The translations under genes and the position numbers were made by a program. Source: a virus. Taken from it: DNA of 25,201 nt. Positions within the stretch are counted from its first letter, which is position 1; each line of letters opens with the position of its first letter. Under the pieces are notes generated by a model that saw nothing but the letters and a program-made list of their open reading frames with translations, was not told the origin of the DNA and did not search any database. The stretch covers positions 1-25,201 of IMG/VR virus record IMGVR_UViG_3300044613_001132, one strand, 5' to 3'. Below are positions 13,471 through 20,054 of the stretch, one piece after another.

Positions 13471-13479
13471 CTAACACTA

Positions 13480-13504
13480 TTTAGAAACTAGGGTTTAGAA
13501 ACTA
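13480..13504. repeat. Two direct 11-bp repeats
   Basis: TTTAGAAACTA occurs twice with a 14-nt period (13480-13490 and 13494-13504), separated by GGG. They lie in the gap upstream of the hairpin at 13443-13470 and may form tandem binding sites. Confidence 0.45.
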
Positions 13505-13521
13505 ACGGCGTGTCGGATTCA

Positions 13522-13800
13522 TCACCTCGGAGAGATTATGTTTCCTGCTCGAGTTCCTTTTGGCGAGAACTCCCACATCATGTCGTTTAACTCGTTGTAG
13601 TCCAAAGCGTTAGCAAAGAACTTGACCCCATCGCCAGTTGATTCAGTACTTAAGTTTGCTTCCGCTAGGAAGTCCTTGTAAGGCGAGATGCCTTGATAGT
13701 TCTCCATAAACTTAGTTATGGCGCTGTAATGTCCATAATCATTCTGAAGCCATAATGCGACATTCCAAGTCTCTCGATTCTTCCATCCGTTGTAAGTCAT
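13522..13800 (-). CDS. DUF7249-like protein
   Basis: A 92-residue protein opening MTYNGWKNRETWNVALWLQN. The NGWxNRETWNVALWLxND signature is widespread in phages and some bacteria, and I associate it with DUF7249 and relatives of unknown function. The remainder is helical (YSAITKFMENY, ALDYNELNDMMWEF). A GGGGGTAACAA ribosome site overlaps the stop of the upstream small gene. It is the most recognisable of the small genes here, but no activity is known. Confidence 0.75.
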   Translation of the reverse strand: MTYNGWKNRETWNVALWLQNDYGHYSAITKFMENYQGISPYKDFLAEANLSTESTGDGVKFFANALDYNELNDMMWEFSPKGTRAGNIISPR

Positions 13801-13803
13801 TTG

Positions 13804-13983
13804 TTACCCCCTATTGAACTGTGGCATGAAAACTGGTTCGACAGTTGTAGTAGGCAAGCAGTTCTTTGCCCATTCCTCTGCCGATTGCTTATCTTCAAAA
13901 ACTCCATAAAGAACATCTTTACCTTCTTCAGGCAAAGGTGTTCGGGTAATCCAGCCTTCTACTTTCATTCCATCGATATCCAT
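13804..13983 (-). CDS. Small protein (59 residues)
   Basis: An ORF of 59 codons beginning MDIDGMKVEGWITRTPLPEE, with a FEDKQSAEEWAKNC helix and a short C-terminal strand (VEPVFMPQF). It looks like a compact beta-alpha domain; SAEEWA is common in small proteins that resemble sporulation-related repeat or YcfA-type folds, but I do not claim either. It overlaps the winged-helix gene by 19 nt and has GGAG 7 nt before the ATG. Its stop lies 4 nt before the DUF7249-like start. Confidence 0.7.
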   Translation of the reverse strand: MDIDGMKVEGWITRTPLPEEGKDVLYGVFEDKQSAEEWAKNCLPTTTVEPVFMPQFNRG

Positions 13984-14339
13984 ACAATCGCTCCATTCCC
14001 TTGAGGTGTTTTTCTTCTTTTGCCTGAATCCATAATCCAGCCATCATTCATAAGTCCGTTTCGGATTGATGAAGCGGATTGATGAAGCCAGCCAGTTAAG
14101 TCTTCAATTTCGTGGTCGCAGAGTCCTACATCGCCTGCCGCCTTAATCAAGTCAAAGACGGTCTTGCGCTTAGTTCCTGTGCGGGGTAAAAGCCGTTCAG
14201 CGGCGATTTGAGAGGTTTTCGGGCTTCTCTTGCCTATCCGTACTGTATTTCGCTCAAGAGGCGCTCTATTCGCCTTGTATGCCTTACAACAGGCACAATG
14301 CTGAATCTCTACTGGTGGGGTGAAATCAAGTTCATCCAT
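13965..14339 (-). CDS. Winged-helix protein with N-terminal Cys cluster
   Basis: A 124-residue basic protein. The N-terminus has HCACC (14-18), a possible metal site. Residues about 60-120 look like a winged helix: RKTVFDLIKAAGDVG, LCDHEIEDLTGW, SASSIRNGLMNDGWIMDSGKR, then a wing ending in AIVW. This is the usual pattern of small phage DNA-binding proteins (helix, turn, recognition helix, wing with G.I.DSG.RR). It may regulate transcription or assist replication. It is preceded by CCCAAGGAGG and followed, with overlap, by a small protein. Confidence 0.68.
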   Translation of the reverse strand: MDELDFTPPVEIQHCACCKAYKANRAPLERNTVRIGKRSPKTSQIAAERLLPRTGTKRKTVFDLIKAAGDVGLCDHEIEDLTGWLHQSASSIRNGLMNDGWIMDSGKRRKTPQGNGAIVWISME

Positions 14340-14347
14340 AATGTTTT

Positions 14348-14357
14348 CCTCCTTGGG
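14348..14357 (-). promoter_or_regulatory. Extended leader motif CCCAAGGAGG
   Basis: Ribosome site in the context TTACCCAAGGAGG, 8 nt before the ATG at 14339. It is one of six similar leaders in the window. Confidence 0.7.
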
Positions 14358-14365
14358 TAAGGGAA

Positions 14366-14713
14366 TTATTTTTTAATGGTTGGTCCGTGAACTTCTCTCC
14401 TACGGATTGGAACAACTGTTCCGTTGCAGTCTGTACAGACTCGTCCTAGAGCCGTCAGGCTTGTTGGCTTCAATAAATTACAACCTTCGCAGATTGTTTG
14501 AACGACTTCCATTGGTGTCGGTAGTGGAGTGCATTCTTTAACTACTGCTGACTCCACCACCGTCACCCCTTCTTCTCCATTTAAGAGTTGAAGTAAATCG
14601 TCATAAAGAAATCCTGAAGGAGGCATTTCAATATCAAAGCCCAACTCCTTCATTTTCTCTTTGTTCATAGAGAACTTAAGGAAGACTGTTGCTCGATATT
14701 GTTGTTCCATCAT
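14366..14713 (-). CDS. Zinc-ribbon protein
   Basis: A 115-residue protein starting MMEQQYRATVFLKF. The first half looks like an alpha/beta unit; the second carries CEGC (75, 78) and CTDC (93, 96), a four-cysteine zinc ribbon, and a basic tail (IRRREVHG, TIKK). The start was placed at 14713 (TAATGATG, overlapping the upstream stop by 1 nt), with CAGGGA just before it; the longer frame to 14761 lies inside the upstream gene. It is probably a nucleic-acid or protein-binding accessory factor; no family is recognised. Confidence 0.65.
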   Translation of the reverse strand: MMEQQYRATVFLKFSMNKEKMKELGFDIEMPPSGFLYDDLLQLLNGEEGVTVVESAVVKECTPLPTPMEVVQTICEGCNLLKPTSLTALGRVCTDCNGTVVPIRRREVHGPTIKK

Positions 14714-14904
14714 TATCCCTGTGTAACAGTTACAGCGATGCGCTCGCCTTCGATAGAACAACTTACCTTTGTGTTGTTACGCTTGGCGGCTTGCCAAAGT
14801 CTTGAACGCAAAGATGAAATCTCTGTCGCAGTACTTGGCTTTTCAATATAAGTAGTGCCAACAGTTGTAGCGATTTCTTTTACCTGTGTCTTTGTTAGTG
14901 CCAT
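14713..14904 (-). CDS. Hypothetical small basic protein
   Basis: A 63-residue protein: a helical N-terminus (TKTQVKEIATTVG), a second helix (ATEISSLRSRLWQAAKR) and a C-terminal strand pair (KVSCSIEGERIAVTV). AGAAGGAAA precedes the ATG by about 9 nt. It overlaps the zinc-ribbon gene by TAATG. Unknown function. Confidence 0.6.
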   Translation of the reverse strand: MALTKTQVKEIATTVGTTYIEKPSTATEISSLRSRLWQAAKRNNTKVSCSIEGERIAVTVTQG

Positions 14905-14922
14905 CTTGGGTTTCCTTCTTTC

Positions 14923-15891
14923 TTATCGGGTGAGTGCATATATTTTGTCGGTTAGAACTAGAGGCTTATCCTCAGGTCCTTTCATAAAAGGTGCAATCCA
15001 AATTCGTTTCCTATCGTCTTGCCCTTTTTCGTTCTTAAATGGTTGCCATCTCCAATGACCACGAACTATCCATCGGTGCGACCATTCAACGGAACTCTCT
15101 CCAACGAATTCTCCTATTGTTTCTGTTCGGCGGTATTGCATTACCGTTACATAACTAGGCAATTCGAATCGCTTCATTGTTCTTGCCAATTTCCTATCAG
15201 CGTGTTCATCTGAAACTTTTACAAGCGTTTGGTCCATTAATAACCAGTAAGCGTGTAAAACTCGAATCAAGTTACCTGAAGGAACAGGGGTGAAGCCTTC
15301 ATTTGTTTCGTATTGATTTATTGTGTATTCATCTTGCTCGATGAAGGGTTTGCCAATCGCTTGTCCATGTCGAGAAGCCAGCATTCCAACAAAACCCCAA
15401 CGACCAATAGTTTCCACAAACTTCTTGGCGTTTGAATCTTCTTGTGCTTGTTCTCTTAACTGATAAGCGACAGGGTCAGGAGTTCTGTATTGGTCGTTCC
15501 ACATATAAACAACCAAGTCATTTTTGTTGGTGAAGTGCCACAACAGAGCGTTTATGTTTAGAGTTGTTCCTCTAAGGTCACTTAAAGGAACAGGCTTTTC
15601 AAAATAAACAAATCCTTGTTTAGTTGGAGCAAGTTCAACATTAACAACATCATCTTCGTCAAGTCGTTCTCCAGCAAAGGTAATCAAATCCGTCATTTCG
15701 GCTTTGACAAAATACATACTCGAAGCGTTTAAGATTGTAGTCATTCCTTCAACCATGTCTCTTGCTTGAGAAATCCTGTCGTGGAAACGAGGGTCTTGAG
15801 TTAGATGAACAGCATGAACTTCTCGGAAGTCGGAATGAGAAAGTTTTGCTTTAAGGTCGTTTGCCAACATTAATGTTTCAACAACTCTCAC
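14923..15891 (-). CDS. Large conserved actinophage/plasmid-type protein, unknown function
   Basis: A 322-residue protein, the largest of region B. The C-terminus carries WSHRWIVRGHWRWQPF (about 269-284) and RIWIAPFMKGPEDKPL (about 295-310). I recognise this HRW.VRGHWR...IW...KGP.D.P pattern from uncharacterised proteins of actinobacterial phages and mobile elements. The middle is mixed alpha/beta (NALLWHFTNKNDLVVYMWND). The start is GTG with a strong AAGGAGGT ribosome site, overlapping the preceding stop by GTGA, so the two genes are coupled. A replication or DNA-transaction role is a guess. Confidence 0.7.
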   Translation of the reverse strand: MRVVETLMLANDLKAKLSHSDFREVHAVHLTQDPRFHDRISQARDMVEGMTTILNASSMYFVKAEMTDLITFAGERLDEDDVVNVELAPTKQGFVYFEKPVPLSDLRGTTLNINALLWHFTNKNDLVVYMWNDQYRTPDPVAYQLREQAQEDSNAKKFVETIGRWGFVGMLASRHGQAIGKPFIEQDEYTINQYETNEGFTPVPSGNLIRVLHAYWLLMDQTLVKVSDEHADRKLARTMKRFELPSYVTVMQYRRTETIGEFVGESSVEWSHRWIVRGHWRWQPFKNEKGQDDRKRIWIAPFMKGPEDKPLVLTDKIYALTR

Positions 15892-16214
15892 TTTGATACC
15901 TCCTTTTCTTTTAGTTGCTTACCAACCAAAGTTAATTCATCGGCGATACGAGTCAAAGAACGAACCGTATCTCTTGCGCTTCGCTTCTCATCTTGGCTCA
16001 ATGGGAGAACCATAATGTCGAACGCAATCATGTTGCGTTGGTCTTGAACAAAGTCGCATAAGCGCAAAGCCCAGTATGAATTGTAGAAATGAATTACTTT
16101 TCCTTTAGCGTTCTTAGAAACTTCTAAGGAAGCAGTTGGAATTGTGTAACCATTTAAATGCTCTTCGATAATATCAAAAGCATTCTTATTGCTTATGAAT
16201 ACATAATTTCTCAT
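15888..16214 (-). CDS. Hypothetical partner of the 322-residue protein
   Basis: A 108-residue protein: an N-terminal alpha/beta region (NYVFISNKNAFDIIEEHL, GKVIHFYNSYWALRLCDF), then charged helices (RSARDTVRSLTRIADELTLVGKQL). It overlaps the preceding zinc-knuckle gene (ATGA) and the following large gene (GTGA). The tight coupling suggests the last two act together. No known family. Confidence 0.65.
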   Translation of the reverse strand: MRNYVFISNKNAFDIIEEHLNGYTIPTASLEVSKNAKGKVIHFYNSYWALRLCDFVQDQRNMIAFDIMVLPLSQDEKRSARDTVRSLTRIADELTLVGKQLKEKEVSK

Positions 16215-16348
16215 TTACGAATCCTCTCTACTGGGTCGTGCGGCTCATCGTGAACGCAAGTGTCGTGACCTAAGCGGTCTTTCCAAATCCAATTAAGCAA
16301 AACAAGTTCCCATCCACACTTAGAACAAATAACCATTGTCTTACTCAT
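16211..16348 (-). CDS. Zinc-binding micro-protein (45 residues)
   Basis: An ORF of 45 codons opening MSKTMVICSKCGWELVLLNW, with C8, C11, C31 and H33 as possible zinc ligands, and a basic end (ERIRK). It overlaps both neighbours by ATGA, which is strong support for translation. It fills the gap between the membrane protein and the 108-residue protein completely. Function unknown. Confidence 0.68.
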   Translation of the reverse strand: MSKTMVICSKCGWELVLLNWIWKDRLGHDTCVHDEPHDPVERIRK

Positions 16349-16530
16349 TGGTTCACCGCCTCATCAATAAAGAGAGTGCAAGAGCCATAACCGAAGAAGT
16401 TTGAATACTCCTTATCGGTTCCAACATAACAAACATCTTTTGTTGCTACTGTAAAGAGAGTTGTAAGGAGAAGAATAACTATCGCTAATACAACTCGCCT
16501 ACGAACTACATACTTTCTTTGCATCTTCAT
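16345..16530 (-). CDS. Single-pass membrane protein
   Basis: A 61-residue protein starting MKMQRKYVVRRRVVLAIVIL. A positively charged N-terminus followed by a hydrophobic segment (about 13-28) predicts an N-in single-span protein with an outside C-terminus containing two cysteines (KDVCYVGTD, YGSCTLF) that could form a disulphide. The start was set at 16530, 5 nt after CCCAAGGAGGAAAT; the longer frame to 16590 would lack a ribosome site. No family recognised. Confidence 0.68.
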   Translation of the reverse strand: MKMQRKYVVRRRVVLAIVILLLTTLFTVATKDVCYVGTDKEYSNFFGYGSCTLFIDEAVNQ

Positions 16531-16534
16531 ATTT

Positions 16535-16544
16535 CCTCCTTGGG
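16535..16544 (-). promoter_or_regulatory. Extended leader motif CCCAAGGAGG
   Basis: Ribosome site in the context CTAACCCAAGGAGG, just before the ATG at 16530. The gap 16531-16596 holds nothing else recognisable. Confidence 0.7.
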
Positions 16545-16596
16545 TTAGGTGATGTAATTTTAGAGCCGAATGCATAACCAAGACAAGCACATTCGC

Positions 16597-17223
16597 TTAT
16601 CCGCGGGCGTTCGAATAAAGAACTGAATACTTGCGCTCGCAGACTGGACCAATTCCTTTGGTTACAGATTCAGCGTCTGTTAGATAACGACCGCAGATAC
16701 AGCAGATTCCAGTTTTGCGTCCGTACTGTTGAGCGACTTCAAGTGAAATCATGTTCTCAACTTTGAGTTCAAAGACCTTTCCAGCAACATAATCCCAACG
16801 AGGATTTTCGCCTTCTGTGGTTATGAGTTGGTAAGCATAAACTCGTTCTGATTGACGAGCCTTGCGAACGCAGTAAATAGTTTCACCTTCACGATAAATA
16901 CCGATTGGTGCTTCTACTCGTGGCGCACGAACTGGTTGTTGGACAGGAACAACTGGTGTTCCGAAGTTCATTTCGCTGGTGCGAATTAAAGATTCAATAA
17001 GTTGAGAAGCCTGACGCTTACTCAATCCATTGTTGGCAAGGTGCTTGCGAATCATCTCGTTTGCACCTAGAGCGCCTCTTGCATCGACAGAATCAATGCC
17101 TTCAGCCTTCTGACCAATCTTGGTCATTAACTTCTCGATAAAGGCAATCTGCTTATCGGTGGCTCCCATAACAGTATCAGTAGCAATCTGAGATGGAACT
17201 TGTGGAAGTGTGTTTGTATTCAT
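16597..17223 (-). CDS. DUF6011-containing protein
   Basis: A 208-residue protein. Residues about 20-85 are helical (ATDKQIAFIEKLMTKIGQKA, LSKRQASQLIESL), a unit frequent in actinobacterial proteins. A Pro-rich linker (about 89-105) and a beta-rich region (IYREGETIYCVRKA) follow. The end is a DUF6011-type zinc motif: CCICGRYLTDAESVTKGIG (174-192) and C195. I chose ATG at 17223, preceded by CCCAAGGAGATAAAA; the frame to 17289 lies inside the upstream gene. Such proteins are common in actinophages; the role is unknown, perhaps nucleic-acid binding. Confidence 0.78.
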   Translation of the reverse strand: MNTNTLPQVPSQIATDTVMGATDKQIAFIEKLMTKIGQKAEGIDSVDARGALGANEMIRKHLANNGLSKRQASQLIESLIRTSEMNFGTPVVPVQQPVRAPRVEAPIGIYREGETIYCVRKARQSERVYAYQLITTEGENPRWDYVAGKVFELKVENMISLEVAQQYGRKTGICCICGRYLTDAESVTKGIGPVCERKYSVLYSNARG

Positions 17224-17229
17224 TTTTAT

Positions 17230-17238
17230 CTCCTTGGG
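17230..17238 (-). promoter_or_regulatory. Extended leader motif CCCAAGGAG
   Basis: Ribosome site in the context CCCAACTACCCAAGGAGAT before the ATG at 17223. The wider CCCAAC.ACCC.AGGAG context is nearly repeated before the internal ATG at 17691. Confidence 0.7.
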
Positions 17239-17248
17239 TAGTTGGGTT

Positions 17249-17401
17249 TTAATCTTGGTGCCAGCAGTCGCAACCGCAACGCTTGGCACAGTATTCGTGG
17301 TCGTTATTTAAACAGCCGTCACATTTTGGAGTCACTACTGTCTTTCCTTTTAAAACAACGAATTTTGGAGTGCCGTTTATATGATAATTAAGTCTAGACA
17401 T
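17249..17401 (-). CDS. Cys-rich micro-protein (50 residues)
   Basis: An ORF of 50 codons beginning MSRLNYHINGTPKFVVLKGK, with C27, C30, C38, C42, C44 and C46 (CDGC, YCAKRCGCDCW). It probably binds one or two metal ions. The start overlaps the previous stop by TAATG and is preceded by AAGGAG 9 nt upstream. A small nucleic-acid- or protein-binding factor is possible; no family recognised. Confidence 0.66.
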   Translation of the reverse strand: MSRLNYHINGTPKFVVLKGKTVVTPKCDGCLNNDHEYCAKRCGCDCWHQD

Positions 17402-17691
17402 TATGCATTCTCCTTATTCATAAACTTGATGAAGTTGCTTGCTGATGCTAGGTCTTCAAGAGAATCAACTTCTGTTGCTAATGTTGTAGCGAATGAGTTG
17501 TAAACGCGTTCTGAATCTGGAGCCATCCAGTTACCAGAAAGACAAACTGGGTTTGCTAGAAGTTCTGTATTGCCATTACGAACACGCTTGACTTCAACGA
17601 AGCCAACAACTTTGCCGTCTTTTGTAATTACAACTGAATCGGCTGAGCCAAGTTCAATTACTGTCGGGCTGAACTTTTGGATTGTATTCAT
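17401..17691 (-). CDS. Possible in-frame internal product (96 residues)
   Basis: The same frame as the 224-residue protein, starting at ATG 17691. The upstream sequence CCCAACACCCGAGGAGAATCAA mirrors the leader of the gene at 17223 (CCCAACTACCCAAGGAGATAAAA), and both products begin MNT. This suggests either independent expression of the C-terminal domain or a past fusion of two genes by loss of a stop codon. Confidence 0.5.
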   Translation of the reverse strand: MNTIQKFSPTVIELGSADSVVITKDGKVVGFVEVKRVRNGNTELLANPVCLSGNWMAPDSERVYNSFATTLATEVDSLEDLASASNFIKFMNKENA

Positions 17692-18075
17692 TTGATTCTC
17701 CTCGGGTGTTGGGATTGGTTCGTTTGAAACTCTTACTTGGCGAGAGATACGACCACTCACCATTTGCATAATGTCGATTCCATCTTTGAAATAAATACGA
17801 GTTACTGAAGTAAGAGAAGGACGAAGAACCTCAATACCGCTTCCGAAGAACTCAAAGCGACCTTTTGCAATTGCACGATTGATATACTTGAGGTGTTTTT
17901 TTACTTCCTCTACTTGGTCTTCGTTTGTTGGATAAAAATAATCTCCATTACATCCACAAGCACATCCGAGGTTTCCTCGGTATGTTTGTTTGATATCTTC
18001 AAAAGAAATCTCTGTGATGTCTGATTGTGTAGTCATTGGTCTTACTGTTGCTCCGAATGGTGTTGTTGTAGTCAT
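17401..18075 (-). CDS. Protein with GCACGC cluster and a possible internal start
   Basis: A 224-residue protein. The N-terminal part (1-128) has YRGNLGCACGCNGDYFYP (about 32-49), a motif I recall from uncharacterised actinobacterial phage proteins, then a helical and beta region. A second part begins at Met129 (MNTIQKFSPTVIELG) and includes beta-rich sequence (VVITKDGKVVGFVEVKR). Met129 (position 17691) has its own CCCGAGGAGAATCAA ribosome site, so a 96-residue second product is likely. CCCAAGGAG precedes the first ATG at 18075. It is the first gene after the operator and candidate promoter at 18.1 kb. Function unknown. Confidence 0.72.
   Translation of the reverse strand: MTTTTPFGATVRPMTTQSDITEISFEDIKQTYRGNLGCACGCNGDYFYPTNEDQVEEVKKHLKYINRAIAKGRFEFFGSGIEVLRPSLTSVTRIYFKDGIDIMQMVSGRISRQVRVSNEPIPTPEENQMNTIQKFSPTVIELGSADSVVITKDGKVVGFVEVKRVRNGNTELLANPVCLSGNWMAPDSERVYNSFATTLATEVDSLEDLASASNFIKFMNKENA
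17698..17706 (-). promoter_or_regulatory. Variant leader motif CCCGAGGAG inside a coding region
   Basis: It matches the shared CCCAAGGAG leader with one change and lies 6 nt before the in-frame ATG at 17691. As coding sequence it reads through part of the linker TPEENQ. Confidence 0.5.
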
Positions 18076-18081
18076 TTTTTT

Positions 18082-18090
18082 CTCCTTGGG
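18082..18090 (-). promoter_or_regulatory. Extended leader motif CCCAAGGAG
   Basis: Ribosome site in the context CTTACCCAAGGAGAAAAAA before the ATG at 18075, just downstream of the dyad at 18098-18116. Confidence 0.7.
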
Positions 18091-18097
18091 TAAGGTC

Positions 18098-18116
18098 GTA
18101 AATCACGATGATTTAC
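18098..18116. promoter_or_regulatory. Perfect operator-like dyad
   Basis: GTAAATCA and TGATTTAC are perfect 8-bp half-sites around a 3-bp centre. The dyad is 22 nt upstream of the ATG at 18075 and just downstream of the candidate promoter, where a bound repressor would overlap the expected transcription start. It has the size and symmetry of a helix-turn-helix dimer site. Confidence 0.55.
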
Positions 18117-18122
18117 AGTCCC

Positions 18123-18152
18123 ACCATACAAACTACATAACCAAGCCGACAA
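18123..18152 (-). promoter_or_regulatory. Candidate promoter for region B
   Basis: The minus strand reads TTGTCG, an 18-nt spacer, then TATGGT, which fits the actinobacterial TAnnnT -10 form. It sits between the terminator at 18266-18299 and the dyad at 18098-18116, where a promoter is expected. Alternative hexamers nearby are possible. Confidence 0.38.
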
Positions 18153-18265
18153 CTACATTTTGGCGCAATTACGGCAGGCAAGCCTCGAATCCCTGCGGGG
18201 AAAAAACGCGTAGGAGCCGATTTGAGCGACTTTGAGGTGATTCAGGGCAAAAGGTGCAGGAACGC

Positions 18266-18299
18266 GAAAAAGCGCCGCTTAGTTTCCGGAGCGGCGCTT
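18266..18299 (-). terminator. Intrinsic terminator after terminase
   Basis: On the minus strand AAGCGCCGCT pairs perfectly with AGCGGCGCTT (10 bp, GC-rich) around a 10-nt loop, and the stem runs into TTTTTCGCG. It is about 140 nt after the large terminase stop and ends the modification/terminase operon. It is the strongest terminator in the window. Confidence 0.85.
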
Positions 18300-18437
18300 C
18301 TTCTCCCAAACGATTTGCTACAGGAACAAGTCGTTACCCAAGGGGACTGGTGATGCCGACTACGACATTCTTACTCGGGTATCATTGCGAACCAGTAAAG
18401 ACATTTAATATCTAATTACAATTAAAGTCAAATTAGT
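18300..18437. other. Gene-free stretch between large terminase and its terminator
   Basis: The whole gene-free gap is 18076-18437. Its left part holds the leader, dyad, promoter and terminator listed separately. In 18300-18437 I see no ORF of note (one minus-strand reading of 14 codons after an unsupported ATG) and only weak pairing (GTCGT 18330-18334 with ACGAC 18362-18366). A packaging site or small RNA cannot be excluded. Confidence 0.4.
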
Positions 18438-20054
18438 TTAAAGATTTTTCCACTCATTCTTTTGAGTTAATGAACCAAAGGTTATGTCGCCATAATGTTG
18501 TCCGGGCGGTTGATAGAAGGCTAAGAGTATGGCTTCCGCTCGGTCAGGAGATTTCATTCCCCTTCGCTTCATATCTTTTTTACTTTCAATAACTATTCGA
18601 CCACTTGAGTCTGATTTATAAGTCGGACCAGATAACTGGGCGAGCGCTTTTGTATCGACATCGAGCCTGATGCTTTGAGTAACTCCTTGGTCGGTGGTAA
18701 TTGGTTGAACAAGTGTTCGAAAGTTCCACCACATCTCAGACCTTTGATTATGAAACTTACCTGAGTCTTTTGCTCGCTCGGCAACATTAACGGCAACAAT
18801 AATTGCTGAGTGCATTTGTTCGTCTCTCCATCGTTTAAGGATTCCAGTTACTCCCCAACCAACTCCAATGGAGTCAATCTTTACAACGACAGGTTCTTTT
18901 ATTTGTCTCTCTCGATGAATCTGTTCGGCTTCTTTTATTTGTTGTAATACCTGTCCAGCCACATCGACAGGATTAGAGTTAGCACTTCCTGATGAACGAT
19001 GACGAACTGTTCCTACATAACCATCAGCCCATGCAATAACGAACTCATCTCCACCATCAGAAGCCACATCCACGCCAAGTTTAATTCTGTTATCGGTTAA
19101 AGGATTATCGTTTTCTGTACAAGCCTCAAGCCAACTATAAGGAATAGTTCGATTTGTGGACATACGAGGAAAGCGAGCATGAACACGAGCCTCGACAAAA
19201 GCAGAGTCGTCTCCAAATTCATTTATAACATCTCTAACCCAAGTTTCATCTACTAAGTGAGAAGAAACAGAATGTTCAGCCACGCTTGCTGGACATGAGC
19301 GACATATACCAGCAGACTCGCCTGTGAAGTTAGGAGTGTCGTATGCACCAATCGGAATTACATTATACAAATCTGAATTACAGGCTCGTTCAAACCAAGA
19401 GTCTTCGTTATCGGTTGGAGGGTTCCCAAGTAATAAAAGTCTTGTGTGTCCACCAGTCATTAGAGATTCAAGTGCAACACCAAGAGTTTGAGAAAGACCG
19501 CCAGCCTCATCAACTACAACTAACAAGTGTGGAGCGTGAATACCCTGAACTGCGGTCTCATCTGTATCGGCAGGAGAAAATCCAAAGGCAACTAACTCGC
19601 CATCTATCTTCCACTCAACCTGATTTACTTCACCGCCAATGTTCGACTTCTTTACAAGTTTTCGAATATGAGGCCAAAGGATATTTTTCACCTGTCGAAA
19701 TGTTGTTGCTGTTGTTACTACTTGAGCGGTTCCAACAGGATGTACTGCAATCCACCAAGCAATAATTCTTGCGGCGATGTGAGATTTTCCGGGAGCGTGG
19801 CAAGCAGGAACGGCGGTTCTTTTATTATCTCGAACGGAAGTAACAATTTCTTTTTGTTTAGTCCAAAGCGTTTCGCCTAAACCTTTTTCAATAAAACCAA
19901 CTGGGTCTTCTTCATAAATCAAATAAGGGTTGTGTAAGTAAGCATCTAAAAGTCGAACAATGTAATTGCGTTCTTCGTCAGTTAAGGTCGCATAGATAGT
20001 CGCTCGCTCAGTCGGAGTCGATGATAGAATCGCCTCCAGATATGGCGTTGGCAT
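18438..20054 (-). CDS. terL: Terminase large subunit
   Basis: A 538-residue DNA-packaging motor. The ATPase domain has a Walker A-type ACHAPGKS (84-91), Walker B LLVVVDEAGG (177-186, Asp182/Glu183) and coupling motif LLLLGNPP (206-213). The nuclease domain has RNase H-fold acids: D329 in LGVDVASDGGDE, D394 in VKIDSIGVGWGV and D504 in SPDRAEAILLAF. It cuts concatemeric DNA and pumps it through the portal. The ATG at 20054 has GGAGG 7 nt upstream and lies inside the end of the small subunit (47-nt overlap). It is the last gene of the operon, followed by a strong terminator. Confidence 0.95.
   Translation of the reverse strand: MPTPYLEAILSSTPTERATIYATLTDEERNYIVRLLDAYLHNPYLIYEEDPVGFIEKGLGETLWTKQKEIVTSVRDNKRTAVPACHAPGKSHIAARIIAWWIAVHPVGTAQVVTTATTFRQVKNILWPHIRKLVKKSNIGGEVNQVEWKIDGELVAFGFSPADTDETAVQGIHAPHLLVVVDEAGGLSQTLGVALESLMTGGHTRLLLLGNPPTDNEDSWFERACNSDLYNVIPIGAYDTPNFTGESAGICRSCPASVAEHSVSSHLVDETWVRDVINEFGDDSAFVEARVHARFPRMSTNRTIPYSWLEACTENDNPLTDNRIKLGVDVASDGGDEFVIAWADGYVGTVRHRSSGSANSNPVDVAGQVLQQIKEAEQIHRERQIKEPVVVKIDSIGVGWGVTGILKRWRDEQMHSAIIVAVNVAERAKDSGKFHNQRSEMWWNFRTLVQPITTDQGVTQSIRLDVDTKALAQLSGPTYKSDSSGRIVIESKKDMKRRGMKSPDRAEAILLAFYQPPGQHYGDITFGSLTQKNEWKNL

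Noticed and set aside
14714-14761. Longer N-terminus for the zinc-ribbon protein
   Set aside because: This extension lies within the upstream gene, has no ribosome site, and gives an atypical Arg/Cys-rich stretch. The same reasoning removed the longer versions of the genes starting at 11246, 16530, 17223, 21070 and 24284.
18170-18205. tRNA-like or attachment-site-like string (CTCGAATCCCTGC)
   Set aside because: It resembles a T-loop, but no acceptor, anticodon or D-arm pairs with it, and no integrase is present.
18330-18366. Possible small structured RNA with GTCGT/ACGAC closing pair
   Set aside because: Only five outer base pairs and a weak interior; insufficient without covariation data.
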